Below are positions 42,610 to 50,995 of a stretch of 64,000 nucleotides of DNA, one piece after another. This DNA comes from Pseudobdellovibrionaceae bacterium (lineage in GTDB: Bacteria; Bdellovibrionota; Bdellovibrionia; Bdellovibrionales; UBA1609). Every line of letters begins with the position of its first letter. Position 1 is the stretch's first letter. The position numbers were made by a program, and so were the translations under genes. The stretch is from positions 186,001-250,000 of the forward strand of contig JACKAN010000001.1 in NCBI GenBank assembly GCA_020635055.1, read 5' to 3'. The notes beneath the pieces are model-generated. The model was not told the origin of the DNA and ran no database searches. It saw only the letters and a program-made list of their open reading frames with translations.

Positions 42610-43633
42610 TAATTTTAGAGATGTGACCATCGAGTCTTTGTAATAGCTGATCCACAACATCTTTTTTTATTGTGGCATAATCACCTTCAATGTAAGCACC
42701 AGCAGCATGCATATGTCCGCCGCCACCATAATTTTCAGCAATTCCTAAAATTTCGATTTTATCTTTGCTTCTTAAAGACATTTTATAGCCATTGACATTA
42801 TCTTGTCTAAAAAGAGCGGCAGTAATAACTGTTGTCACATTCATAATCATATCTATTACATCACGGGAGTCGTCCATGTGGAGATTGTTATTGTTTATGT
42901 CTTCTAAGCTGAGTTTTAAAATAGCAATTTGCCCACCAGAATAATATTCAATTTCCGATAAGACTTTTGCTAGAAATGCAATTTTTTCCTGAGAAAAAGT
43001 AGCAAACATATGTCTATGTATTTCTTCTGGCTCGGTGACATAATTTAAAAGCTCAGCACAAATTAAGTGAGAGGAAGGCGCGCCTTTAACATATCTAAAT
43101 ATTTGTGTGTCAAATGCGATACTTGTATATAGGGCCTGTGAGATATTTTCATCTAATCGAATTCCAAGATCTTTAATTATAAAATAAGCGATTTCGCCAG
43201 TACTAGCAGCACTGGTTTCAATATAGGATCCCACTGTGGGTTCAGGACCTTGATTGAGAATGGGGTGATGATCTACAAAAAAGATATTCCGACACTTAAT
43301 TTCTAATTCTTTATATAGTGGTTCTACCAACCTTTTATCATTGGTATCAAAAATTAAACACAAATCAGTGGTTTCTATTGGCGAGTGCTTTTGGTCATAA
43401 ATATCAATATATTTATGTGGTTTCAAATAACTGTACTTGGGTGGAATTTCATCTACTGCAAAAACTCTAACACGTTTCCCCGATTTTTTTAGAGCATGAT
43501 ATAAGCCTAACATGGCACCTAAGCCATCCCCGTCACACTGCTTGTGTGTAGTCAATAAAATGGAGCCAGCATCTTGAATTTGTCTGGTGATGCTTTTAAC
43601 GTTTAAGTTGTTTAATCTTGGTATGGAAATCAT
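42599..43633 (-). CDS. DHH-family phosphoesterase, NrnA-like
   Basis: The 344-residue protein has the DHH domain (TTHKQCDGDGLGAMLGL near residue 29, LIFDTND, FFVDHHP near 121) and the DHHA1 domain with GGGGHMHAAGA near 308. NrnA-type enzymes degrade short oligoribonucleotides and 3'-phosphoadenosine 5'-phosphate; related enzymes cleave cyclic dinucleotides. The usual DHH order and length are seen. The N-terminal DHGD motif is changed to CDGDG, as in many members. Function at family level is firm; the substrate is inferred. Confidence 0.88.
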   Translation of the reverse strand: MISIPRLNNLNVKSITRQIQDAGSILLTTHKQCDGDGLGAMLGLYHALKKSGKRVRVFAVDEIPPKYSYLKPHKYIDIYDQKHSPIETTDLCLIFDTNDKRLVEPLYKELEIKCRNIFFVDHHPILNQGPEPTVGSYIETSAASTGEIAYFIIKDLGIRLDENISQALYTSIAFDTQIFRYVKGAPSSHLICAELLNYVTEPEEIHRHMFATFSQEKIAFLAKVLSEIEYYSGGQIAILKLSLEDINNNNLHMDDSRDVIDMIMNVTTVITAALFRQDNVNGYKMSLRSKDKIEILGIAENYGGGGHMHAAGAYIEGDYATIKKDVVDQLLQRLDGHISKINEK

Positions 43634-43774
43634 ATGCTGTACCTTTAAAAGTAAATCGGAACTTTATGAAAGAATGATAAATAATCCAAACAAATACCGA
43701 CAATAGTCTCGTATTATTAACTGAGATACACAACAGCGCAAGAAATCAAAATAAAGGCTTTAAATATATCAAGT

Positions 43775-45166
43775 TCAGACGCCAAACATTTTTAAACCAA
43801 TTGTAGCTATACCTAGAAAGCTAAAAAAACTGACGATGTCAGTAAACATGGTTACAAGTACACCACTTCCTGCAGCGGGATCCCAGCCCATTTTTTTGAG
43901 CATAAGTGGGACAGTGGCTCCAGCAATGGCTGCTAATAAAGAGTTGATGATCATTGAGATACAAATAACAATAGAGACCATCAAATTCCCTTTCCACACA
44001 TAGGTTAACAATCCAGCTCCTATACCTGTTAAAATGCCAATCACAAAGCCCACACTCACTTCTTTAATAATGGCTTTGGTATGAGAAATAAAACTAAAAT
44101 CTCCGGTGGCAAGTCCTCGGGTTACAACAGTTAAACTTTGTATGGCTGTGTTGCCGCCCATTCCTGCAACAATGTTTTTTAAACTAGCTAAAATTATAAG
44201 ATGGCTCATCGTGTTCTCAAACAAACTAACTACAGAACTGGCCACAGCGGCTAATAGTAAATTTATAAACATCCAAGGAATGCGTTTTTTAATAGATTCT
44301 TTAGCTGGTGTAAAAACGCGATCATCTTCTTGTAATCCCGCTTGTGCATAAATATCAGCAGTGGCTTGCTCTTGAATAATATCCAAAATGTCATCAACAG
44401 TTACGATGCCCAAGAGTTCACGATCATGGCTTATAACTGGAATAGCAATTAAATCATAATGAGAAACCAACTCAGCAGCACGTTCAGCGGGTTCTTCTGG
44501 AAAAACTGTTACGATATCTTCTTTTAGGATTTCAGTAAGTGGTTTGTCCTCAGGCGCAGTTGCTAATTGTCGTAGGGAAATAATACCTGATAGCTGGTGA
44601 TGTTCATTTACACAATAAATATAATAAATGGACATAGTTTGTGCTTTTTCTCGCAAGAAACTTAAAGCTTCTTTGGCATTCAATTCTACGGGTAAATGAA
44701 AAACTCTGGCGTGCATCATCCTTCCAGCAGAGCCTTCAGGATGACTTAAGTATTGTCTAATTTTTTCAGCTTTATCTTTTTCAACTTTAGCTAATAGTTC
44801 ATTTTGCTCACCAACAGTTAATAAACTTAGAAAATAGGCCGCATCATCAAAGTCCGATTGATCAATCAAACGCAACTGCTGCTCCGCTTCAATTTTACGC
44901 AAAGCGTCTTCCAGTTGTTGTTCAGGAACTATTATTAAAGTTTCAACAGCTTTTTTGATAACTAATAGGGCTTCGATGAAAAGCCTTAATTCTCTTTTAT
45001 TTAAAGTATTTACAAGTGAAGCCAGGTCGTGGGAAGAGAGTTTTTTTAAAATAGATCGCAGAGGGCGATTATTACGTCCAACAAGCAGTCTTCTAATGAT
45101 GGCAGCATTAGCGGCATTTAACTTCATTTTAACAATTATAATGTCTTTAGTAGTTGTCTGCGTCAA
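43775..45166 (-). CDS. mgtE: MgtE-type magnesium transporter
   Basis: The 463-residue protein has the three MgtE parts: an N-terminal superhelical domain (to about 160), tandem CBS domains (about 165-290, with GIISLRQLAT and GIVTVDDILDII), and five membrane helices with VAGMGGNTAIQS near residue 340. The cytosolic parts sense Mg2+ and gate the channel. The frame opens at a TTG; the ATG at 45127 gives a more usual N-terminus, and no ribosome-binding site decides. It diverges from greA with little space between. Confidence 0.92.
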   Translation of the reverse strand: MTQTTTKDIIIVKMKLNAANAAIIRRLLVGRNNRPLRSILKKLSSHDLASLVNTLNKRELRLFIEALLVIKKAVETLIIVPEQQLEDALRKIEAEQQLRLIDQSDFDDAAYFLSLLTVGEQNELLAKVEKDKAEKIRQYLSHPEGSAGRMMHARVFHLPVELNAKEALSFLREKAQTMSIYYIYCVNEHHQLSGIISLRQLATAPEDKPLTEILKEDIVTVFPEEPAERAAELVSHYDLIAIPVISHDRELLGIVTVDDILDIIQEQATADIYAQAGLQEDDRVFTPAKESIKKRIPWMFINLLLAAVASSVVSLFENTMSHLIILASLKNIVAGMGGNTAIQSLTVVTRGLATGDFSFISHTKAIIKEVSVGFVIGILTGIGAGLLTYVWKGNLMVSIVICISMIINSLLAAIAGATVPLMLKKMGWDPAAGSGVLVTMFTDIVSFFSFLGIATIGLKMFGV

Positions 45167-45220
45167 AGAAATTCATATAATGTCGTCTTTTAAAAACGCC
45201 TAAGAATTGGAGACGTGGCA

Positions 45221-45697
45221 ATGAGTGATAAAGTACCGATGACCCAATTTGGAAAATTGAAATTAGAAGCTGAGTATAAAGATTTAATGCAAAATGAACG
45301 ACCAGCAGTCATTAAAGCTATCGAAGAAGCGCGCTCGCATGGAGACTTAAGTGAAAATGCGGATTATGATGCTGCAAAAGAGAGACAAGCTTTTGTTGAG
45401 GCAAGAATTTCTGATATAAAAGGAAAACTCGCCAATGCAGAAGTGTTTGATACTGCAAAACTGAGTAGTGAAAAAGTCATATTCGGTGCTATTGTAGAGT
45501 TGTTAGATCTCGAAACTAATGAAAAGATATCCTATCAAATTGTTGGTGAAGATGAATCTGATGTTAAACAAGGAAAGATTTCTGTGTATTCTCCTTTAGC
45601 ACGATCCATAATTGGGCGTAAAAAGGGAGATGCCGTAGAGTTTAAGAGTCCAAAAGGTGAGAAAGAATACGAAATCCTCAATTTCTACTTTAAATAA
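45221..45697 (+). CDS. greA: Transcription elongation factor GreA
   Basis: The ATG at 45221 follows GGAG and is preferred over an upstream GTG. The 158-residue protein shows the N-terminal coiled coil (KLKLEAEYKDL ... RPAVIKAIEEARSHGDLSENADYDAAKERQ, with the acidic tip DLSENADYD) and the C-terminal FKBP-like domain (GAIVELLD, SPLARSIIGRKKGDAVEFKSP). GreA triggers transcript cleavage in backtracked RNA polymerase. The 3' end overlaps the next gene by 41 bp. Confidence 0.95.
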   Translation: MSDKVPMTQFGKLKLEAEYKDLMQNERPAVIKAIEEARSHGDLSENADYDAAKERQAFVEARISDIKGKLANAEVFDTAKLSSEKVIFGAIVELLDLETNEKISYQIVGEDESDVKQGKISVYSPLARSIIGRKKGDAVEFKSPKGEKEYEILNFYFK

Positions 45698-47882
45698 AAA
45701 TCAGAGTTCCCATGGGAACTCTCGGGCTTGGTTCATTTTTCTTATATCCCTATTTATAAGTACATTTTTTGGTGGCGCAATTAGGGCTTTTTTGTCGCCA
45801 CAACAATTATCAAGTTGGGTAGAGAAAAAACTCACAGAAAAAAATCCTAAATTTTTTCTTAATTTTGACCAGCTTGAATTTCGTTTAGCTGATGGGGCTT
45901 GGCCTAAATTTGGGCTTTACATTAAAGGACTTAAGCTTAGCTCTAAAGACCCTTGCATTACACAATCACAACTCACAATTTCGGAAGTTTATCTACCGAT
46001 TCGGTTTAGTTCATTCTTTCAAAGACGAGTGAGTTTTTCCGACATTGAAGCAGACAAAGTAGAGTTTGTTTTTGGAGAGCCATTGTGTAATTCCAATACT
46101 CGAGAAAATGTTTCTCTAACACCACCAACTCCGCAAAACACAACTCCACCTACGGTAGAGGAGCAAAGTACAATTGCTCTAAATGCAGTAAGAAGTTTTG
46201 TAGAAAATCGTTTTTTAATTGAGTTAAATAATAGTCGCCAATGGTTTCAGTCCCTGTTATTTAAAAATTTCCATATTTATATTGAGAATCACAATCGTGA
46301 AGGTATTTTATTCAATAATTTTTTTGTGGATCTTAATGAATATGACGATAAATTATTGATATCCACTCAGGTCTCCTACCGTTCTCAAAAATATTTAGTA
46401 GAAGATCTTAAACCTCTGGCTCTTGATTTTACACTTTCTAAGGAGAAAATTTATTTAAAAGGGATAGGACGCTTCAAAGAAGGGGAGTTAAGTCTACACG
46501 GCAATCTTGATATTCCAACAGAAGAATTTAGTATTAAATTTGAATCCAAATATTTCCCCATGGGTGAAATCATAAAAACATTTGTTCGTAAAGATCTCAC
46601 CGAGGGCTGGAGTTCCCGTTTACTATGGTTTTCTTGTCAAGCCTCTGCACAGGGTTTAATAGGTGATTATAAAAATATACAAATAGTGGCTAAGCAATGC
46701 GGTTTAAGGGGGGAAGCTGGAAAATTATATACAAAAGAACTCATCTTTTATCCTTTTATGAGTCAACATGCAGAACCTTTTGTTGCAGAAGTAGAGGAAT
46801 TTTCCTTTAAGTATCTTTCAGAAATCTTAGGCGGGAAGAAGCTAGACAGTACTTTCACTGATTGGGGAAAGTTGGATGGGATTTTAGAATACAACAACAA
46901 TCAGCTTCGTTTTAAGGGCAAGCTAAAGAATATGGAAGTTATATTTTCACATAAAAGCAAAAAACGTTTGCAGTTGATTCGTGAGGTTAAGGGTGAAGTA
47001 AGTTGGGAGAAACAACGTGTTTCTGGAATTATTAATGAAATGGATTTAGCTGGTGGTGAGTTTTCTGGAATCATTTCATTCAATATGGACGAGCAATTTC
47101 GATCGGGTATCATTCAAACAAAGGTAGACAATTTATTATTGAATCGATCAGTAATTAAGTTATTGATGGATGCAGAACTCACACCTTTACAAATTTATGG
47201 TAAAATGAGTTTGAAAAATGGAATTCTAGAAGAGTGGCAGGGTTACTTAGGAAGCGCTCAGCTTTCCAGTTCATTAGTGTTAGCAAAAAATATTAAAGTC
47301 GATACCAAATACAGTGGAAACTATTGGGATGTAGGTTTAAAGGTGGAAACCATCGAAGTTCAGCCCTCGGGATCGTTTTATGAAAAACTTAACCGTCTTT
47401 TAATCCAGGATATCCATCCAGATAAATACAGTTTTTCAAAATTTAAAATGAATTTAAAATGGTTGGATCAAGAAGGGGAGTGGAAGGAGTTATCCACTCT
47501 AGAAAACGAACAAAAAATATTAATATCTTCTTCCGGAAAAGTGCATAAGAATCAACAGATTTCAGGTTGGATAAATATTGAAAAGGAAGATAAGAAGTGG
47601 ATGCCTTGGGAAGTGACAGGCTCTTACTCTAATCTAGAGTTTTCTCCTTCAGTTAAGTTATTAAAAGCCATTCGACCAGACAATTCCACTGTGAAAATTG
47701 ATGATAAAATGGAGGCTCAACAACGTATTGATGCTTTTGAAAAGATTATGATTAGTAGAAAAAGTCTAAAGCCCAAGGGTTTTACAGAAAAAATTGTAGA
47801 CTCAGCAAAAAAATGGATGCCAGAATTTAAGAAAGAAAAACCCGAAGAGACCAATCAAAAAACGACTCCAACCTCTCCATAA
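45657..47882 (+). CDS. AsmA-like inner-membrane protein with large periplasmic part
   Basis: The 741-residue frame starts at a GTG inside greA. One membrane helix lies at about residues 25-45, followed by a long region of repeated amphipathic strands (LNFDQLEFRLADGAWPKFGLYIKGL, then VDNLLLNRSVIKLLMDAELTPLQIYGKM). This is the pattern of AsmA/TamB/YhdP proteins, thought to bridge lipids between the membranes. I cannot say which group. The tail is Lys/Glu/Pro-rich. Overlap with greA suggests co-transcription. Alternative starts are poor because the intervening DNA holds a palindrome. Confidence 0.6.
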   Translation: MRKNTKSSISTLNKNQSSHGNSRAWFIFLISLFISTFFGGAIRAFLSPQQLSSWVEKKLTEKNPKFFLNFDQLEFRLADGAWPKFGLYIKGLKLSSKDPCITQSQLTISEVYLPIRFSSFFQRRVSFSDIEADKVEFVFGEPLCNSNTRENVSLTPPTPQNTTPPTVEEQSTIALNAVRSFVENRFLIELNNSRQWFQSLLFKNFHIYIENHNREGILFNNFFVDLNEYDDKLLISTQVSYRSQKYLVEDLKPLALDFTLSKEKIYLKGIGRFKEGELSLHGNLDIPTEEFSIKFESKYFPMGEIIKTFVRKDLTEGWSSRLLWFSCQASAQGLIGDYKNIQIVAKQCGLRGEAGKLYTKELIFYPFMSQHAEPFVAEVEEFSFKYLSEILGGKKLDSTFTDWGKLDGILEYNNNQLRFKGKLKNMEVIFSHKSKKRLQLIREVKGEVSWEKQRVSGIINEMDLAGGEFSGIISFNMDEQFRSGIIQTKVDNLLLNRSVIKLLMDAELTPLQIYGKMSLKNGILEEWQGYLGSAQLSSSLVLAKNIKVDTKYSGNYWDVGLKVETIEVQPSGSFYEKLNRLLIQDIHPDKYSFSKFKMNLKWLDQEGEWKELSTLENEQKILISSSGKVHKNQQISGWINIEKEDKKWMPWEVTGSYSNLEFSPSVKLLKAIRPDNSTVKIDDKMEAQQRIDAFEKIMISRKSLKPKGFTEKIVDSAKKWMPEFKKEKPEETNQKTTPTSP
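45704..45721. repeat. Perfect 18-bp palindrome after greA
   Basis: GAGTTCCCATGGGAACTC lies seven bases after the greA stop and inside the 5' end of the following gene. It has no loop and is followed by T-rich DNA. It could be a site for a dimeric protein or a weak terminator stem. Confidence 0.5.
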
Positions 47883-47934
47883 ATAGCTATAATCTTTAAA
47901 TAGCTTTAGATTTAAAACTGATAGAGTTTTTTTA

Positions 47935-48933
47935 TTAATAGCGAAATGGCTCTAAGGCTTGAACTATTGCTAGTCGGAGTTGTTCCGCCAGTTTCTCACC
48001 AAATTTTTTCTTTTCTGACAACCGCACTTTAATTATTTCATGAGTGTTTGCGCGCTCAAAAAAATATTCATCACTAGTTTTAATTTCATCAATTAATTTG
48101 TGTTCAAGGGCTCTTTGACCAAACCAAGGTTCACCAGTGCCCACCTTTTCGATGTCTACAATAGGTCTGTGTTCTTTAACAAAACTCTTAAACAAAAGAT
48201 GAGTGTCTTCAATCTGTTCAGCAAATTTTTCTTTTCCCTTATCTGTGATTTCACCAAACATAGAGATAGTTCTTTTGTAATCACCGGCTGTGTACTCATG
48301 ATAATCAATATCATGTTTTTTAAGCAATTTATGAAAGTTGGGTACCTGTGCTAAGACGCCTATAGAACCCAATATGGCAAAAGGGGAGGCTATAATTTTA
48401 TTTGCAGTACAGGCCATTAAATAGCCTCCACTGGCAGCCACTTTATCAACAGCAACGCACAAGGGAACACCTGCATTTCGTACACGCAAAAGCTGAGCTG
48501 CTGCGAGGCCGTAAGTGTGTACCATTCCGCCGGGACTAGTCACTCGTACAACAACTTCATCTTTGGGAGTTGCGACATTGAGAATGGTAGTGATTTCATG
48601 GCAAAGGTTTTTTACCTCGCTGGCTTTTATGTCGCCTTCAAAGTCGACAACATACATTTTAGGTTTATTTTCTTTTTCTTTCTGTTTTTTCTTCTTTTTT
48701 TCAGATTTTTCATGTTCTTTAAAGGCTTTGCGATCAAAAACATTTTTTCTTAAAATATCAGCGTAGTGTGCGATGGTTTCGTTTATTTTTTCTAACTCCA
48801 GCTGAGGAAGGCTCGAACTACCTTTAACGGATTGCGATATAATAAATCCAATCACCGCCAATATTCCGACAATGATAACGAGGGCTTTTGCAAAAAAAAT
48901 TAAAAATTCGATTAAATGTTCCATACTGCTCAC
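47935..48933 (-). CDS. sohB: SohB-type S49 signal peptide peptidase
   Basis: The 332-residue protein has one N-terminal membrane helix (about 13-33), a Lys/Glu-rich linker (KKKKKQKEKENK) and an S49 peptidase domain. The catalytic serine lies in DKVAASGGYLMA near residue 168 and the lysine in GDYKRTISMFG near 220, the Ser-Lys dyad of SohB/SppA. The N-terminal SPGGMV segment is conserved. SohB digests membrane-embedded signal peptides or misfolded proteins on the periplasmic side. Start could be the ATG at 48924. Confidence 0.9.
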   Translation of the reverse strand: MSSMEHLIEFLIFFAKALVIIVGILAVIGFIISQSVKGSSSLPQLELEKINETIAHYADILRKNVFDRKAFKEHEKSEKKKKKQKEKENKPKMYVVDFEGDIKASEVKNLCHEITTILNVATPKDEVVVRVTSPGGMVHTYGLAAAQLLRVRNAGVPLCVAVDKVAASGGYLMACTANKIIASPFAILGSIGVLAQVPNFHKLLKKHDIDYHEYTAGDYKRTISMFGEITDKGKEKFAEQIEDTHLLFKSFVKEHRPIVDIEKVGTGEPWFGQRALEHKLIDEIKTSDEYFFERANTHEIIKVRLSEKKKFGEKLAEQLRLAIVQALEPFRY

Positions 48934-49017
48934 TTATCTTGATATTAGTTTTAGATCAAGGTCGAGTATTCACAAAGAATGCTATAAAGAAAAGTCTATT
49001 ATGAATAGGATATAAAT

Positions 49018-49452
49018 ATGACTCAGGAGCGTTATTTTTTTTTAATTATTGTGTTACTTTTTTTGCTTTTTCCATTCTCAACTCCCGCGGATGATGAGTA
49101 CTCTTTTGAACTCAATCACTTAAATCGTAGATATCGCGATTTTTTTATACATGAAAACATGGAAAAGCGATTTGACGAAGAGAGAAGGCACGGAGCCAAG
49201 AAAGTAAGAATCATGAGGAAACAGTTAGAAAAAGAACAAGAAGAGGCTCGTAAAGAACAAGTTAAAGAGAGAAAGACACAGAGTAAGATAAACTGGGAAA
49301 AACTAGAAATGGACTATCTTAAAAAGCAAGAGCGCAGAGCTAGGAAGCAAGATAAGGTACGTGAGAAATTTGTAAATAGACAAAAACAATTAAAGAAAAT
49401 TAGAGAACAAGCCAAAAAAATTCCCGAGGCTGTGGATGTGGGTTTGGAATAG
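49018..49452 (+). CDS. Unknown exported, highly charged helical protein
   Basis: The 144-residue product has a signal peptide or anchor (FFLIIVLLFLLFPFSTPA) and a mature part made almost entirely of Lys, Arg, Glu and Gln in heptad-like runs, so a coiled coil or single alpha-helix is likely. AGGATATAAAT precedes the ATG. No family recognised. It is short and between sohB and a membrane protein on the other strand. Confidence 0.55.
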   Translation: MTQERYFFLIIVLLFLLFPFSTPADDEYSFELNHLNRRYRDFFIHENMEKRFDEERRHGAKKVRIMRKQLEKEQEEARKEQVKERKTQSKINWEKLEMDYLKKQERRARKQDKVREKFVNRQKQLKKIREQAKKIPEAVDVGLE

Positions 49453-49469
49453 TGCAGTATATTTTTTAA

Positions 49470-50198
49470 TTAATGATTTTGAATAATAATCTCTTCAAGC
49501 TCAAGGCCAGTTAAAGTTTTAAGGCCATTAATTAATTTAAACAATATAAACATTAGAAAGCCTGTAAGCGGAAGTGCAATTACAACATAGCCCATCCACC
49601 ACATATCAGCAATCTGTTGGTTAAGAGCTTCTGTACGAAGTTTGTCAGGAAGGGTGGGGTCAATATCTTTAAAAACCCAATAGGCCAACAAGAAGTTAAG
49701 AAGTGCACTAATAAAAAATGAAAGGGCAAATAGATTGTTGGTTGTTAAAAGTAAGCTCTCATATTTAGCTTCATTATTGTTTTCACTTAACTTGCTGTTG
49801 ATTTTATCAAGATCCATTATCTGAGAAAAATTAAACATAAATTTTATTACCGGCTTTTTAGAAAGAGATGAAAACAAAACCATGCAGCCTAAAATAAATG
49901 GAAAAGCGGCTTCTTTGACTATAAACCAAGTGCTAGAAAGTTCGAGAATGGCAAAGCCACCGGTAAATAAAGTATTTATCAACCCAAAAATAGAAATATA
50001 ATTAGTTCGAGAGTTTTTTAAATAATCATTGAGGCCATAAGCTAAGGGGAGTGTTAAAGCCAGCAGTAAAGCTAAGGTTGGGCCGCGTTCACCAAGGTAA
50101 TCATCCAGTTTGGTGAGAATTAAATAGGGAATCACCACATTAATAAGAAGGCTTACCAAGGGATTTTCTTTTTTAACTTTAGTTTGTATTTCTTTCAT
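49470..50198 (-). CDS. VC0807-like membrane protein
   Basis: The 242-residue protein has six or so hydrophobic segments and the patterns NPLVSLLINVVIPYLILTKL, GPTLALLLALTLPLAYGL and WFIVKEAAFPFILG, which resemble the VC0807 family of inner-membrane proteins with unknown role. The match is by eye. The C-terminus is polar and cytoplasmic by the positive-inside rule. It is transcribed alone. Confidence 0.6.
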   Translation of the reverse strand: MKEIQTKVKKENPLVSLLINVVIPYLILTKLDDYLGERGPTLALLLALTLPLAYGLNDYLKNSRTNYISIFGLINTLFTGGFAILELSSTWFIVKEAAFPFILGCMVLFSSLSKKPVIKFMFNFSQIMDLDKINSKLSENNNEAKYESLLLTTNNLFALSFFISALLNFLLAYWVFKDIDPTLPDKLRTEALNQQIADMWWMGYVVIALPLTGFLMFILFKLINGLKTLTGLELEEIIIQNH

Positions 50199-50341
50199 TT
50201 CTTTAATTTGCCAAGTGGGGTTTTAATGTCAATAAAAACCAAGTCATTTTCATAATTTAGCTTTTAATATAAATATTCTTTATAACAAAGATAAAAAAGC
50301 ACAACTGGCCATTTTACTATAAATATTTTATAAGGCATGTC

Positions 50342-50992
50342 ATGAGATTTTTAATACTTATTTTGTTGTCCGTTTTTTCGATGACATCCCAATCGGGTCA
50401 ATTAGAAAACCCTGCCAAACAACTAGATGCCATTTCTAATTTCTTAGGCTTTAATTGTGACATAATTTTGTTGGCAAAAAACAAAGATAAAACTGAACGC
50501 CCACGTCGCCATCCCAATGATGGCAATAAATCACCGGTTTACAATGATTATCCAGAGGATCGTGACAATGTACCAGCCTTTGATGAATCTTCTAATTATA
50601 GGGATAGTGGATTTGATTCTTACAATGGGCCAGTGTACTTAGGTAAAAATAATTCCTCTAAAGATAGAGTGCCTAAAAATAAAAAGGATCGTGGGCAAAG
50701 TGATAGAACTAGCCCAAGGGGTTATTCCATCCCTAGTTTTAATGAAGGGGATGATAATCCATATTACGAGGGCCCAGACGATAGGGGAAATACAAGTGGT
50801 GGTCGAGGTTCTTATCTATTTATAAATTGGCAAAACCCTGAACATCCGATGTATGATCGCAATAGAACTAATCGGGACCAGGGGCGAACCCAAATCCCAT
50901 TGAGTATTGGTGACTATCCCGAATATCAACAGCCACGGCCTTCGGAGCCAGAACGGAATCAACGCATCTGGGAAATTGATTACAACAATTAA
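50342..50992 (+). CDS. Unknown exported low-complexity protein
   Basis: The 216-residue product starts after an AAGG box. A signal peptide (FLILILLSVFSMTSQSG) is followed by a largely disordered chain rich in Asn, Asp, Pro, Arg, Tyr and Ser with many repeated RDxxPxxx-type units. Only one Cys (NCDII) is present in the mature part. No family recognised. It ends 3 bp before the convergent acyltransferase gene. Confidence 0.55.
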   Translation: MRFLILILLSVFSMTSQSGQLENPAKQLDAISNFLGFNCDIILLAKNKDKTERPRRHPNDGNKSPVYNDYPEDRDNVPAFDESSNYRDSGFDSYNGPVYLGKNNSSKDRVPKNKKDRGQSDRTSPRGYSIPSFNEGDDNPYYEGPDDRGNTSGGRGSYLFINWQNPEHPMYDRNRTNRDQGRTQIPLSIGDYPEYQQPRPSEPERNQRIWEIDYNN

Positions 50993-50995
50993 CAA

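Noticed and set aside
45167..45220. M-box magnesium riboswitch before mgtE
   Set aside because: The space between mgtE and greA is too short to hold one.
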